A stretch of 7,148 nucleotides of DNA, from positions 1 to 7,148 of the forward strand of contig CAKUHX010000084.1 of assembly GCA_934659475.1 (NCBI GenBank). The letters are read 5' to 3'. Source of the stretch: an uncultured Oscillospiraceae bacterium (GTDB lineage: Bacteria; Bacillota; Clostridia; Oscillospirales; Oscillospiraceae). Every line of letters begins with the position of its first letter. The first letter of the stretch is position 1. Of the stretch, positions 1 to 6,563 are shown piece after piece. A program made the translations under genes and the position numbers. The notes under the pieces are model-generated. The model was not told where the DNA came from. It searched no databases and worked only from the letters and a program-made list of their open reading frames with translations.

Positions 1-119
1 TTGTAAGTGCCGATCTCCTCGATGAAACGGCCGTCGCGGGGATAACGGGAGTCAGCCACCACGATGCGATAGAAGGGAGCCTTCTTGGCGCCCATGCGGC
101 GCAGTCTGATTTTGACCAT
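1..119 (-). CDS. rpsP: 30S ribosomal protein S16 (partial, N-terminal 39 codons)
   Basis: Reading leftward from the ATG at 119-117, the protein begins [20 protein letters not shown] and continues with [12 protein letters not shown] and IEEIGTY. This is the characteristic start of bacterial ribosomal protein S16, a small-subunit protein that binds 16S rRNA and helps 30S assembly. The family is about 80-90 aa, so roughly half is visible and the gene runs off the left edge. The start is fixed by a strong GGAGGTG ribosome site at 127-133, seven bases upstream. It follows ffh on the same strand after a 65-base gap, which is the usual ylxM-ffh-rpsP order in Firmicutes. In that order rimM, trmD and rplS commonly follow, but they would lie outside this window. 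Confidence 0.96.
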   Translation of the reverse strand, partial: MVKIRLRRMGAKKAPFYRIVVADSRYPRDGRFIEEIGTY

Positions 120-156
120 TTATATTCACCTCCATAAATTGATAAGTTCTATATGG

Positions 157-175
157 AAAGCACACGGGGTGCCTT
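157..175 (-). other. Small hairpin in the ffh-rpsP gap
   Basis: On the minus strand AAGGCAC and GTGCTTT can form a 7-bp stem (one G-U pair) around a 5-base loop, just after the ffh stop. No T-run follows, so it does not look like a full intrinsic terminator. It could be an RNA-processing or stability element that sets different levels of ffh and rpsP, or it could be chance. Confidence 0.3.
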
Positions 176-184
176 GCCAACGGT

Positions 185-1576
185 TCAGAAGGGCATGCCG
201 GGGAAGCCGCCGCCCATACCGCCCATGCCGGGGAAGCCCTTGCCCCCCTTGCCCATCATGCGGCGCATATGCTTGGGCATTTTGCGGCCGGTGAGCTGCT
301 TCGTCATGGTCTGGATCATCTCGAACTGCTTCAGCAGGCGGTTCACATCCACCACCTGGGTGCCGGAGCCGGCGGCGATGCGCTTTTTCCGGCTGGAGTT
401 CAGCAGCTTGGGATCCTCCCGCTCGGCGGGGGTCATGGACTGGATGATGGCCTCCATGCGGGTAAACTGCTTGGTGTCCAGCTGGGCCCCCTCCAGGTCG
501 GAGGCCTTCACGCCGGGCAGCATGGCGGCGATCTCGGTGATGGAGCCCATCTTTTTCAGCTGCATCAGCTGGTCGTAGTAGTCGGACAGGGTGAAGCGGT
601 TTTTCTTCAGCTTCTCCTGCAGCTCCAGGGCCTTCTTCTGGTCGAAGCTCTGCTCCGCCTTTTCGATGAGGGAGAGAACATCGCCCATGCCCAGGATCCG
701 GCTGGCCATGCGGTCGGGATGGAATATCTCGATCTGGTCCAGCTTTTCGCCCATGCCCACGAATTTGATGGGCTTGCCGGTGACGGCCTTGATGGACAGG
801 GCCGCGCCGCCCCGGGCGTCGCCGTCCAGCTTGGTCAGCACCACGCCGGTGATGTCCAATGCGTCGTCAAAGGCCTTGGCGGCGTTCACCGCGTCCTGGC
901 CGATCATGGCGTCTACCACCAGCAGGATCTCGGTGGGATCCACGGCGGCCTTGATGCGCCGCAGCTCGTCCATCAGCTCCTCGTCTACATGGAGTCGGCC
1001 GGCGGTGTCCAGGAATACGATGTCATTGCCATGCTTCACGGCGTGGGCCACGGCGGCCCGTGCGATCTCCACCGGGTCGGTCTGACCCATTTGGAACACG
1101 GGGATGTCCAGCTGCTGTCCCACCACCTGCAGCTGCTGGATGGCGGCGGGGCGGTAGATGTCGCAGGCGGCCAGCAGGGGCCGCTTGCTGTTCTGGCGCT
1201 TGAGCATACCGGCCAGCTTGGCACAGTTGGTGGTCTTGCCGGCGCCCTGAAGCCCCACCATCATCACCACCGTGGGGGGCTTGGACGCGATCTCCAGCTT
1301 GGCGGCGGAGCCGCCCATCAGCTCGGTCAGCTCCTGATCCACGATCTTGATGATCATCTGGGAGGGGGACAGGGCCTCTAATACGTCGGCGCCCACCGCC
1401 TTCTCCGTGACCTGGGCGATGAACTGCTTGACGACCTTATAGCTGACGTCGGCCTCCAGTAGGGCCAGGCGGATCTCCCGCATGGCCTCCTTCACGTCGG
1501 CCTCGGTCAGGCGGCCCTTGCCCCGCAGCTTTTTGAAGGCCGCGGATAACTTTTCGGAAAGTCCTTCGAATGCCAT
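185..1576 (-). CDS. ffh: Signal recognition particle protein Ffh (SRP54 GTPase)
   Basis: Ffh binds SRP RNA and signal sequences as they leave the ribosome and, with its receptor FtsY, delivers the ribosome to the Sec translocon at the membrane. The 463-aa product is full length for the family. The N domain (about 1-95) contains LLEADVSYKVVK. The G domain has the P-loop GLQGAGKTT (108-116), DIYRPAAIQQL (139-149), DTAGR (190-194) and TKLDGDARGG (248-257). The M domain starts near 310 and carries the RNA-binding stretch RKKRIAAGSGT (396-406). A methionine-rich end, MPKHMRRMM (433-441), leads into a Gly/Met/Phe/Pro tail. The ATG lies three bases after the ylxM stop. Its AGGAG sits inside the end of ylxM, so translation of the two genes is probably coupled. 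Confidence 0.98.
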   Translation of the reverse strand: MAFEGLSEKLSAAFKKLRGKGRLTEADVKEAMREIRLALLEADVSYKVVKQFIAQVTEKAVGADVLEALSPSQMIIKIVDQELTELMGGSAAKLEIASKPPTVVMMVGLQGAGKTTNCAKLAGMLKRQNSKRPLLAACDIYRPAAIQQLQVVGQQLDIPVFQMGQTDPVEIARAAVAHAVKHGNDIVFLDTAGRLHVDEELMDELRRIKAAVDPTEILLVVDAMIGQDAVNAAKAFDDALDITGVVLTKLDGDARGGAALSIKAVTGKPIKFVGMGEKLDQIEIFHPDRMASRILGMGDVLSLIEKAEQSFDQKKALELQEKLKKNRFTLSDYYDQLMQLKKMGSITEIAAMLPGVKASDLEGAQLDTKQFTRMEAIIQSMTPAEREDPKLLNSSRKKRIAAGSGTQVVDVNRLLKQFEMIQTMTKQLTGRKMPKHMRRMMGKGGKGFPGMGGMGGGFPGMPF

Positions 1577-1579
1577 GGC

Positions 1580-1945
1580 TTACTCCTGACGCAGCTTGTG
1601 GGCGGAATCGGCCATGCGCCGGGCCAGCTGCTCCAGCTCGGGGTCGTCATACCCCTCGGCCTTCTTCGCGACGGCGAGCGCGTCCTGCTCCAGGGCGGCC
1701 AGCTCCTTGCCCATGGCCAGAAAGCGCTTGATCAGGCCGGTCTTGTCCTCCAGATCGGTGAGGATGGCCTCGGCCCGGACGATCACGTCACGCACGCCCT
1801 GGCGGGTGATGCCGTTGTTTTCGGCGATCTCGCCCAGGGAGAGATCCTCGTTGTAGTAGAGGTCGTAGAACTCTTTCTGCCGGTCGGTGAGCACATCGCC
1901 GTAAAAATCGAACAGCAGAGCCATGCGGTAAGCCTGACTTTTCAT
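1580..1945 (-). CDS. ylxM: YlxM family HTH protein (putative SRP-associated DNA-binding protein)
   Basis: This 121-aa protein begins MKSQAYRMALLFDFYGDVLT and has a sigma-region-4-like helix-turn-helix at about residues 34-60 (DLSLGEIAENNGITRQGVRD). That pattern and its place immediately before ffh identify the YlxM/p13 family. Members are about 110-120 aa and are proposed to affect expression or assembly of the SRP pathway; a role in DNA binding is inferred from the fold. The C-terminal part (about 70-120) is charged and probably helical. I chose the ATG at 1945 because it has an AGGAG at 1956-1960 and gives the family-typical N terminus. An in-frame ATG at 1981 would add 12 residues but lacks a ribosome site and sits in the loop of a 5' hairpin. 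Confidence 0.9.
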   Translation of the reverse strand: MKSQAYRMALLFDFYGDVLTDRQKEFYDLYYNEDLSLGEIAENNGITRQGVRDVIVRAEAILTDLEDKTGLIKRFLAMGKELAALEQDALAVAKKAEGYDDPELEQLARRMADSAHKLRQE

Positions 1946-1955
1946 TTTCGAGGGT

Positions 1956-1960
1956 CTCCT
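1956..1960 (-). promoter_or_regulatory. Ribosome binding site that sets the ylxM start
   Basis: AGGAG within GAAAGGAGA on the minus strand lies 10 bases before the ATG at 1945. The alternative upstream ATG (1981-1979) has no such element, so this site decides the start. Confidence 0.75.
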
Positions 1961-1971
1961 TTCCCAAAACT

Positions 1972-1991
1972 GTAAAGGCATAAAACTTTAC
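1972..1991 (-). repeat. Inverted repeat at the 5' end of the ylxM-ffh transcript
   Basis: GTAAAG and CTTTAC are perfect 6-bp arms separated by 8 bases. Given the promoter at 1998-2026, transcription should start at about 1991-1994, so the RNA would begin almost directly with this stem-loop. Such 5'-terminal hairpins can protect mRNA from degradation. It could also be a protein operator. Its function is inference; the repeat itself is plain in the sequence. Confidence 0.5.
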
Positions 1992-1997
1992 GTTGAG

Positions 1998-2026
1998 AGT
2001 CTAACACATTTGCTTGGCCTTGTCAA
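1998..2026 (-). promoter_or_regulatory. Sigma-A-type promoter for ylxM-ffh-rpsP
   Basis: On the minus strand a perfect -35 TTGACA (2026-2021) is followed by a 17-base spacer and the -10 TAGACT (2003-1998), which matches 4 of 6 consensus bases. It points into ylxM and would give a leader of about 45-50 bases. Confidence 0.8.
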
Positions 2027-2074
2027 GGGAAAATACTTGCGTACAGGGTGAAATTTCTCCCACCGGCGGCGGGC

Positions 2075-2102
2075 TGGACAGGGAAGGGCGAGGGGGTATA
2101 AA
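2075..2102 (+). promoter_or_regulatory. Candidate upstream promoter P1 for ymfF-ymfH-lgt
   Basis: TGGACA (2075-2080) and TATAAA (2097-2102) each match the sigma-A consensus at 5 of 6 positions, with a 16-base spacer. A transcript from here would have a leader of about 95 bases that includes the inverted repeat at 2122-2141. Confidence 0.5.
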
Positions 2103-2121
2103 AAGAGGGAAAAGAGGAAAA

Positions 2122-2141
2122 CTTTGCATTTGAAGGCAAAG
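2122..2141 (+). repeat. Inverted repeat over the -35/spacer of promoter P2
   Basis: CTTTGC (2122-2127) and GCAAAG (2136-2141) are perfect 6-bp arms with an 8-base centre. They cover the -35 region and most of the spacer of the proximal ymfF promoter. The placement suits a repressor site. In RNA from P1 it would instead form a leader hairpin. Low-complexity chance cannot be excluded. Confidence 0.4.
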
Positions 2142-2152
2142 CGTGGTACAAT
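2124..2152 (+). promoter_or_regulatory. Candidate proximal promoter P2 for ymfF-ymfH-lgt
   Basis: The -10 TACAAT (2147-2152) is preceded by TGG, making an extended -10 (TGnTACAAT). A weak -35, TTGCAT (2124-2129), lies 17 bases upstream. The start of transcription would be near 2159, about 45 bases before ymfF. Confidence 0.6.
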
Positions 2153-2172
2153 AACGGAAAATTGACCCTGCC

Positions 2173-2185
2173 CCGCCCCCGGCGG
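2173..2185 (+). other. Small GC-rich hairpin in the ymfF leader
   Basis: CCGCC, a CCC loop and GGCGG can form a 5-bp all-GC stem. It ends 5 bases before the AAAGGA ribosome site at 2191-2196. It could modestly affect translation initiation, but may simply reflect the C/G-rich tract here. Confidence 0.3.
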
Positions 2186-2202
2186 AGCGGAAAGGACGAC
2201 GT

Positions 2203-3483
2203 ATGGAAGGAAAGCGGACTCAGCTGTTCCCCGGCGTATGGCTGCGGACGGTACACACCAATAAATTCAAAAGCGCCTATCTGTCGCTTACGCTGCTGGC
2301 CCCTCTGGAGGAGGAGAGCGCCAGCCTGAACGCCCTGCTGCCCCGGGTGCTCCGCCGGGGCACCCAGACCCACCCGGACATGGAGTCTATGTCCGCGGCT
2401 CTGGACGAGCTGTACGGCGGCGCCATCGAACCCGTGGTGCGGAAGAAGGGGGAGACCCAGTGCGTAGGCTTTCTGGCCAGCTTTCTGGACGATGCCTACG
2501 CTCTGGATGGGGAGGACATCCTGTCCGGCGCGGCCGCCCTGCTGGGGGAACTGCTGCTGCGGCCCCTGACCCGGGACGGCGTCTTTGATCCCGACTATGT
2601 AGAGGGGGAGAAGGCCAATCTGATCGACGAGCTGCGGGGGCAGATCAACGACAAGCGGATCTACGTCACCCGCCGCCTGACCCAGATCATGTGCCGGGGA
2701 GAGGGCTTCGGTGTGGACAAGCTGGGGGACGAGGGCCGTGCGGCGGCCATCACCCCGGAGAGCCTTTGGGCCCAGTATGAGAAGCTGCTGCGCCAGGTGC
2801 AGATCGAGGTATACTACTGCGGCAGCGCCGCCCCGGAGCGGGTGGAGCGGGCACTGTCCCAGGCTCTGGCCGCCCTGCCGGTGAACGAGGAGCGGGAGGA
2901 GCCGGCCTGCGAGGTGCGCATCCACGCCGAGCCTGAGCCCCGAGTGGTGGAGGAGGCCATGGACGTGAGCCAGGGCAAGCTGGCCATGGGCTGGCGCACC
3001 GGGGGCATCACCGTGTGGGAGGAGGACTGCCCCGCTCTGGCTGTGTGCAGCGCCGTGTTCGGCGGCACCAGTATGTCCAAGCTGTTCATGAATGTGCGGG
3101 AGCGGCTGTCTTTGTGCTATTACGCCAGCTCCGTTCTGGAGAAGCAGAAGGGGCTGATGATCGTCTCCTCCGGCATCGAGTTCAAGAACTACGAGACGGC
3201 GAAGAGCGAGATCCTGACCCAGCTGGAGGACGTGAAGGCGGGGAAGATCGGCGACGACGAGCTGGAGGGCGCCCGGCGCATCCTTATCAACAGCCATCTG
3301 TCCATGGAGGACGACCAGGCCCGGCTGGAGGAGTTCTGGCTGGGGCAGGCCGTGGCCGGTACGGAGAGGACGCCGAAGGAACTGGCCGCCCGGCTGGAGA
3401 CGGTGACCCGGGAACAGGTGGCCGCCGCCGCCCGAAAGCTGGAGCTGGACACCGTCTACTTCCTGAAGGGAAAGGAGCAGTGA
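2203..3483 (+). CDS. ymfF: M16 family peptidase-like protein YmfF (also written YfmF), inactive subunit
   Basis: This 426-aa protein has the length and two-domain layout of an M16B (processing-peptidase-like) subunit. The zinc motif HxxEH is missing: the equivalent position, just before VLRRGT, reads NALLP (43-47). The second domain keeps the R/Y-type substrate motif, VRERLSLCYY (298-307). This is the pattern of the non-catalytic partner in two-subunit M16B enzymes, and the gene three bases downstream supplies the catalytic one. The B. subtilis homologues YmfF/YmfH are annotated as associated with EF-P 5-aminopentanol modification; their biochemical role is not settled as far as I know. No signal peptide is evident, so a cytoplasmic location is likely. 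The ATG at 2203 has AAAGGA at 2191-2196. It is the first gene of an operon with ymfH and lgt. Confidence 0.85.
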   Translation: MEGKRTQLFPGVWLRTVHTNKFKSAYLSLTLLAPLEEESASLNALLPRVLRRGTQTHPDMESMSAALDELYGGAIEPVVRKKGETQCVGFLASFLDDAYALDGEDILSGAAALLGELLLRPLTRDGVFDPDYVEGEKANLIDELRGQINDKRIYVTRRLTQIMCRGEGFGVDKLGDEGRAAAITPESLWAQYEKLLRQVQIEVYYCGSAAPERVERALSQALAALPVNEEREEPACEVRIHAEPEPRVVEEAMDVSQGKLAMGWRTGGITVWEEDCPALAVCSAVFGGTSMSKLFMNVRERLSLCYYASSVLEKQKGLMIVSSGIEFKNYETAKSEILTQLEDVKAGKIGDDELEGARRILINSHLSMEDDQARLEEFWLGQAVAGTERTPKELAARLETVTREQVAAAARKLELDTVYFLKGKEQ

Positions 3484-3486
3484 GCC

Positions 3487-4761
3487 GTGGAAGTGCTGAA
3501 CTATGATAAGGTGGGGGAGAGGCTGTACCACCAGGTGCTGGAAAACGGCCTGAACGTGTTCGTCAGCCCCAAGCCCGGCTATCAGAAGGGCTACGCCTTC
3601 TTTGCCACCAATTACGGCGGCATGGATACCCGGTTCTGTCTGGGGGACGAGTGGAAGCAGACCCCCGAGGGGGTGGCCCACTATCTGGAGCACAAGATGT
3701 TCGACACCAAGGAGGGCAACGCCCTGCAGGAGCTGGCCGCCAACGGGGCCAGCCCCAACGCCTTTACCTCCTCCGCTATCACCGGGTACTACTTTGAGTC
3801 TACCCAGAGGTTTGAGGAGAACTTGAAGACCCTGCTGTCCTTCGTCTCCATCCCCTGGTTCACCCAGGAGAGCGTGGACAAGGAGCAGGGCATCATCGGT
3901 CAGGAGATCGGCATGATCGAGGATGACCCGGACTGGAAGGTGTTCAACAACCTGCTGGGGGCCCTGTACCGGAATCACCCCATCCGCACCAGCGTGGCGG
4001 GCAGCGTGGAGTCCATCTCTCACATCACGGCGGAGACCCTGTACGACTGCCACAAGGCGTTCTACGACCCGGCCAACATGGTGCTGTGCGTGGCGGGGGA
4101 CGTGGACCCGGAGCGCATCTGCGCTCTGGCCCGGGAGATCCTGCCGGCCCAGGCTGGGCCCATCGCCGCCAAGGACTATGGCCCCAAGGAGGAGCCACAG
4201 GCGGCCAAGGAGCTGGTGGAGCAGGCCATGGAGGTGGCCCAGCCCATCTTCCAGCTGGGCTTTAAGGGGGACGACCCCGGAAGGGGGGAGGAGACCCTGC
4301 GGCAGGAGCTGGTGGGCGAGCTGGCCCTGGAGTGTCTGCTGGGCAATTCCACCCCCCTGTACGCCCGGCTGTACGGGCAGGGGCTGATCAACTCCGGCTT
4401 CTACTACGGGTATGAGAGCTACCCCGGCGTGGCCTTTCTGGTGGCCGGGGGCGAGTCCAAGGATCCCGGCGCTGTACGCCAGGCCGTATGGGACGAGGCC
4501 GCCCGGATCGGCCGGGAGGGCATCGACCCCGCCCTGTGGCGGCGGGTGAAGAAGGGCGTCTACGGCGGAAAGGTGCGGGGGCTGAACTCCTTTGATTCCC
4601 TGTGTATCGGCCAGGCCCGGGCGTTCTTTGCCGGATATTGCAGCCTGGACTTTGCCCGCCTGTTCGACGTCGTCACCAAGGAAGAGGCGGAGGATATGAT
4701 CGTCCGCTGGACAGTCCGGGAGCGCACCGCCCTGTCCGTCATCCGACCCAAGGAGAACTGA
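3487..4761 (+). CDS. ymfH: M16 family zinc metallopeptidase YmfH (also written YfmH), catalytic subunit
   Basis: This 424-aa M16B protein carries the inverted zinc motif HYLEH at 65-69, where the two histidines bind zinc and Glu68 is the catalytic base. The best candidate for the third zinc ligand is Glu140 in GQEIGM. NYGGMDTRF (42-50) and GASPNAFTS (87-95) are also typical of active M16 N-terminal domains. The C-terminal domain (about 235-424) has NSTPLYARLYGQGL (287-300). It does not have the REkxGLxY form seen in YmfF, so the active site is probably shared between the two proteins. The start is GTG at 3487, three bases after the ymfF stop, with AAAGGAG at 3471-3477. The likely role is peptide or protein cleavage by a YmfF-YmfH heterodimer. 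The substrate is unknown; homologues are linked to EF-P modification. Confidence 0.88.
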   Translation: MEVLNYDKVGERLYHQVLENGLNVFVSPKPGYQKGYAFFATNYGGMDTRFCLGDEWKQTPEGVAHYLEHKMFDTKEGNALQELAANGASPNAFTSSAITGYYFESTQRFEENLKTLLSFVSIPWFTQESVDKEQGIIGQEIGMIEDDPDWKVFNNLLGALYRNHPIRTSVAGSVESISHITAETLYDCHKAFYDPANMVLCVAGDVDPERICALAREILPAQAGPIAAKDYGPKEEPQAAKELVEQAMEVAQPIFQLGFKGDDPGRGEETLRQELVGELALECLLGNSTPLYARLYGQGLINSGFYYGYESYPGVAFLVAGGESKDPGAVRQAVWDEAARIGREGIDPALWRRVKKGVYGGKVRGLNSFDSLCIGQARAFFAGYCSLDFARLFDVVTKEEAEDMIVRWTVRERTALSVIRPKEN

Positions 4762-4767
4762 AACGAT

Positions 4768-5715
4768 ATGGTAAATCAGGTTTTCTTTCCCGGCCTGGGG
4801 CTGGGATTTACACTGGACCGGGTGGCCTTCCATGTGCTGGGCCGCCCGGTGTACTGGTACGGCATCATCATCGCCAGTGGGCTGCTGCTGGCGGTGTGGC
4901 TGTGCTGCAAGTGGGGCAAACGCTTTGGCATCACGGAGGATCAGATCACCGACATGATGCTCTTTGCCGTGCCCGCGGCCCTGGTGTGCATCCGGGCCTA
5001 CTACGTTATTTTTAATCTGGGACAGTACAGAAACGCCGACGGCTCCATGAACTGGGCGGCGGTGTTCCGATACAGCGACGGGGGACTGGCCATCTACGGG
5101 GGGATCATCTCCTCTGTTCTTGTGCTGCTGATCTTCTGCAAGGTGAAGAAGATCAGCTTCCTGTCCTTTGCCGACCTGGGCGTACACGGGCTGTTCATCG
5201 GCCAGCTGGTGGGCCGCTGGGGCAACTTTATGAATGTAGAGGCCTACGGCGCCCCCACCACCCTGCCCTGGCGGATGTGCTCGGAGTCCATCGCCAATGA
5301 TCTGTATGCCCAGGGCATCGCCACAGCGGCGGAGTATCAGGAGATCCTGGCCGGGACGCTGGGGGTGCATCCCACATTCTTTTATGAGTCCCTGTGGAAC
5401 CTGGTGGGTTTGCTGCTGGTGTATCAGCTGGGCAAACGGAGAAAGTTCGACGGCCAGTGCTTCCTGTTTTACATCTTCTGGTACGGCCTGGGCCGGGCCT
5501 GGATCGAGGGGCTGCGCACCGACAGCCTGTACCTCTATGTGGGCAGCACCATCCGGGTGTCCCAGCTGCTGGCGGCAGTGTCCGCACTGGCGGCGGGGGC
5601 CGTACTGCTGTGGCGGCTGCATCAGGTGCGGCAGAAGCCGGAGACCCTGTATGTGCAGCGTCTGGCGGAGGAGAAAAAGGCGCAGGAAGAACGGGAAGAA
5701 CAGAAAGAGAAATGA
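4768..5715 (+). CDS. lgt: Prolipoprotein diacylglyceryl transferase
   Basis: Lgt moves a diacylglyceryl group from phosphatidylglycerol to the lipobox cysteine of prolipoproteins in the cytoplasmic membrane, the first step of lipoprotein maturation. The 315-aa product is a polytopic membrane protein with the Lgt signature GRWGNFMNVEAYG at 149-161. By motif alignment R150, N153, E158 and G161 match E. coli R143, N146, E151 and G154, which are essential or important there. HPTFFYES (201-208) and GLRTDS (248-253, R250 probably equals E. coli R239) are also conserved. Tyr110 in DGGLAIYGG occupies the place of E. coli His103. The C terminus ends in a long charged tail (about 296-315), probably cytoplasmic. 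The ATG is 6 bases after the ymfH stop. Its AAGGAG (4750-4755) lies 12 bases upstream, a rather long spacing, inside ymfH. Confidence 0.97.
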   Translation: MVNQVFFPGLGLGFTLDRVAFHVLGRPVYWYGIIIASGLLLAVWLCCKWGKRFGITEDQITDMMLFAVPAALVCIRAYYVIFNLGQYRNADGSMNWAAVFRYSDGGLAIYGGIISSVLVLLIFCKVKKISFLSFADLGVHGLFIGQLVGRWGNFMNVEAYGAPTTLPWRMCSESIANDLYAQGIATAAEYQEILAGTLGVHPTFFYESLWNLVGLLLVYQLGKRRKFDGQCFLFYIFWYGLGRAWIEGLRTDSLYLYVGSTIRVSQLLAAVSALAAGAVLLWRLHQVRQKPETLYVQRLAEEKKAQEEREEQKEK

Positions 5716-5720
5716 AAAAG

Positions 5721-5752
5721 CGGCCGGCCGTCCTGCGGATGGCTGGCCGTTT
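5721..5752 (+). terminator. Probable terminator after lgt
   Basis: Five bases after the lgt stop, a 13-bp stem (5721-5733 with 5737-5749, including two G-U pairs) closes a TGC loop and is followed by only TTT. The stem is long and GC-rich, but the T-run is short, so termination may be partial. Confidence 0.65.
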
Positions 5753-5827
5753 CAGTGGGCCGGACCCTGTGCATGGGGAGTTTCATAAAACTTTAAGGGA
5801 AAAACAAGAAACGGGACGGGCGGCCTG

Positions 5828-5836
5828 TGGTATGAT
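5828..5836 (+). promoter_or_regulatory. Extended -10 promoter for the VTT membrane protein gene
   Basis: TGG followed by TATGAT (5831-5836, 5 of 6 matches) is an extended -10 element, placed 34 bases before the GTG start. No convincing -35 is seen at 16-18 bases upstream. Confidence 0.55.
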
Positions 5837-5870
5837 AAGGAAAACGACAGAAAAGAGGTGAGGACGTCCG

Positions 5871-6557
5871 GTGAAAAGACGTTCCTTCTGGCTGGCCGCC
5901 GTAGCAGCGGCTGCGCTGTGCTTCGGCGGCGGGCTGTTTTTATACCGCAGCGGTTTTTTTGCCGCCTGCTCCTCGCCAGAGGGGCTGCGGGCCTACATCT
6001 CCGGCTTTGCGCCGTACTCCCACCTGTGCTTTTTCCTGATCCAGTTCCTTTCTGTGGTGCTGGCTCCTATCCCCAGCAACATCACCGCCGCTGCGGGAGG
6101 GGTGCTCTTCGGCACCTGGCCGTCCTTTTTCCTTACCTTTGGAGCGGTGGCCGCGGGCTCGCTGCTGGTATTCGCCCTGGCCCGTGCCCTGGGGCGCAGC
6201 TTTGCCGACCGCATGGTCAGCCGGGCCCTGTCGGAGAAGTACCTTCACCTGATCCGGGAGAAGGCGGACATCTTTCTGCTGCTGGCTTTTCTGTTCCCCT
6301 TTTTCCCCGACGATATGCTGTGCATCCTGGCTGGGCTGACGGAGCTGCCCTTCCGGCGGTTCGCTCTGCTGGTGATCGTGGCCCGGCCCTGGGGACTGCT
6401 GTTCGCCAGCGCCCTGGGGGGCGCGGCACTGGCGGTGCCCCTGTGGGCCATGGCTGCTATGGGCGTTCTGGGGGCCGTACTGTTCGTGCTGGGCATGAAG
6501 TACGGCGGCCGGATCCGGGATGGCCTGATGAATAAGATCAGAGGAAAACGCAAATAA
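5871..6557 (+). CDS. TVP38/TMEM64 (VTT, DedA-like) family membrane protein
   Basis: This 228-aa protein is strongly hydrophobic with basic ends. Membrane segments are likely at about 6-26, 50-70, 78-106, 133-155 (possibly re-entrant), 162-186 and 188-209. The core has the VTT-domain pattern: APIPSNITAAAGGVLFG (65-81), then AxAxGRSF near 104-111, and later PFFPDDMLCILAGLTELPF (143-161) with ARPWG (171-175). Members of this superfamily sit in the cytoplasmic membrane, and some bacterial DedA-type relatives are linked to lipid-carrier or phospholipid translocation. A specific substrate cannot be assigned. The GTG start has AGAGGTGAGG at 5854-5863, and the basic MKRR start suits a membrane protein. 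It appears to be a single-gene unit, bounded by the lgt hairpin and its own terminator. Confidence 0.88.
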   Translation: MKRRSFWLAAVAAAALCFGGGLFLYRSGFFAACSSPEGLRAYISGFAPYSHLCFFLIQFLSVVLAPIPSNITAAAGGVLFGTWPSFFLTFGAVAAGSLLVFALARALGRSFADRMVSRALSEKYLHLIREKADIFLLLAFLFPFFPDDMLCILAGLTELPFRRFALLVIVARPWGLLFASALGGAALAVPLWAMAAMGVLGAVLFVLGMKYGGRIRDGLMNKIRGKRK

Positions 6558-6563
6558 GATCAG

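Noticed and set aside
145..180. A possible internal promoter for rpsP (TTGGCA with downstream TATAGA, minus strand)
   Set aside because: The spacing is 21 bases, too long for a sigma-A promoter, and no better pair is visible in the gap.
269..1381. A 370-codon plus-strand frame antisense to ffh
   Set aside because: It is in codon register with ffh and is explained by the same codon avoidance. Its His/Gly/Leu-rich product resembles no family, while ffh on the other strand is certain.
1946..1981. An upstream ATG that would lengthen YlxM by 12 residues
   Set aside because: It has no ribosome site, lies about 10 bases from the expected transcript start inside a hairpin loop, and the extra residues do not fit the family N terminus.
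2023..5622. A 1199-codon open frame on the minus strand, antisense to ymfF, ymfH and lgt
   Set aside because: All three sense genes share one frame and the antisense frame is in codon register with it. It therefore stays open only because these genes avoid the codons TTA, CTA and TCA, as expected in a GC-rich genome. The product is low-complexity (Gly, His, Gln, Leu, Pro-rich) with no recognisable domain.
5779..5795. A short palindrome (AGTTT-CATA-AAACT) and a 12-base string, CATAAAACTTTA, that also occurs at 1979-1990
   Set aside because: One shared 12-mer in a window of this size is expected by chance, more so in AT-rich gaps. The arms do not align with the inverted repeat near ylxM.
5858..6535. 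A 225-codon plus-strand frame starting GTG within the VTT gene region
   Set aside because: It overlaps the VTT gene almost fully in another frame and gives an Arg/Pro/Gly-rich product without membrane segments. The VTT frame has clear family motifs and a better-spaced ribosome site.
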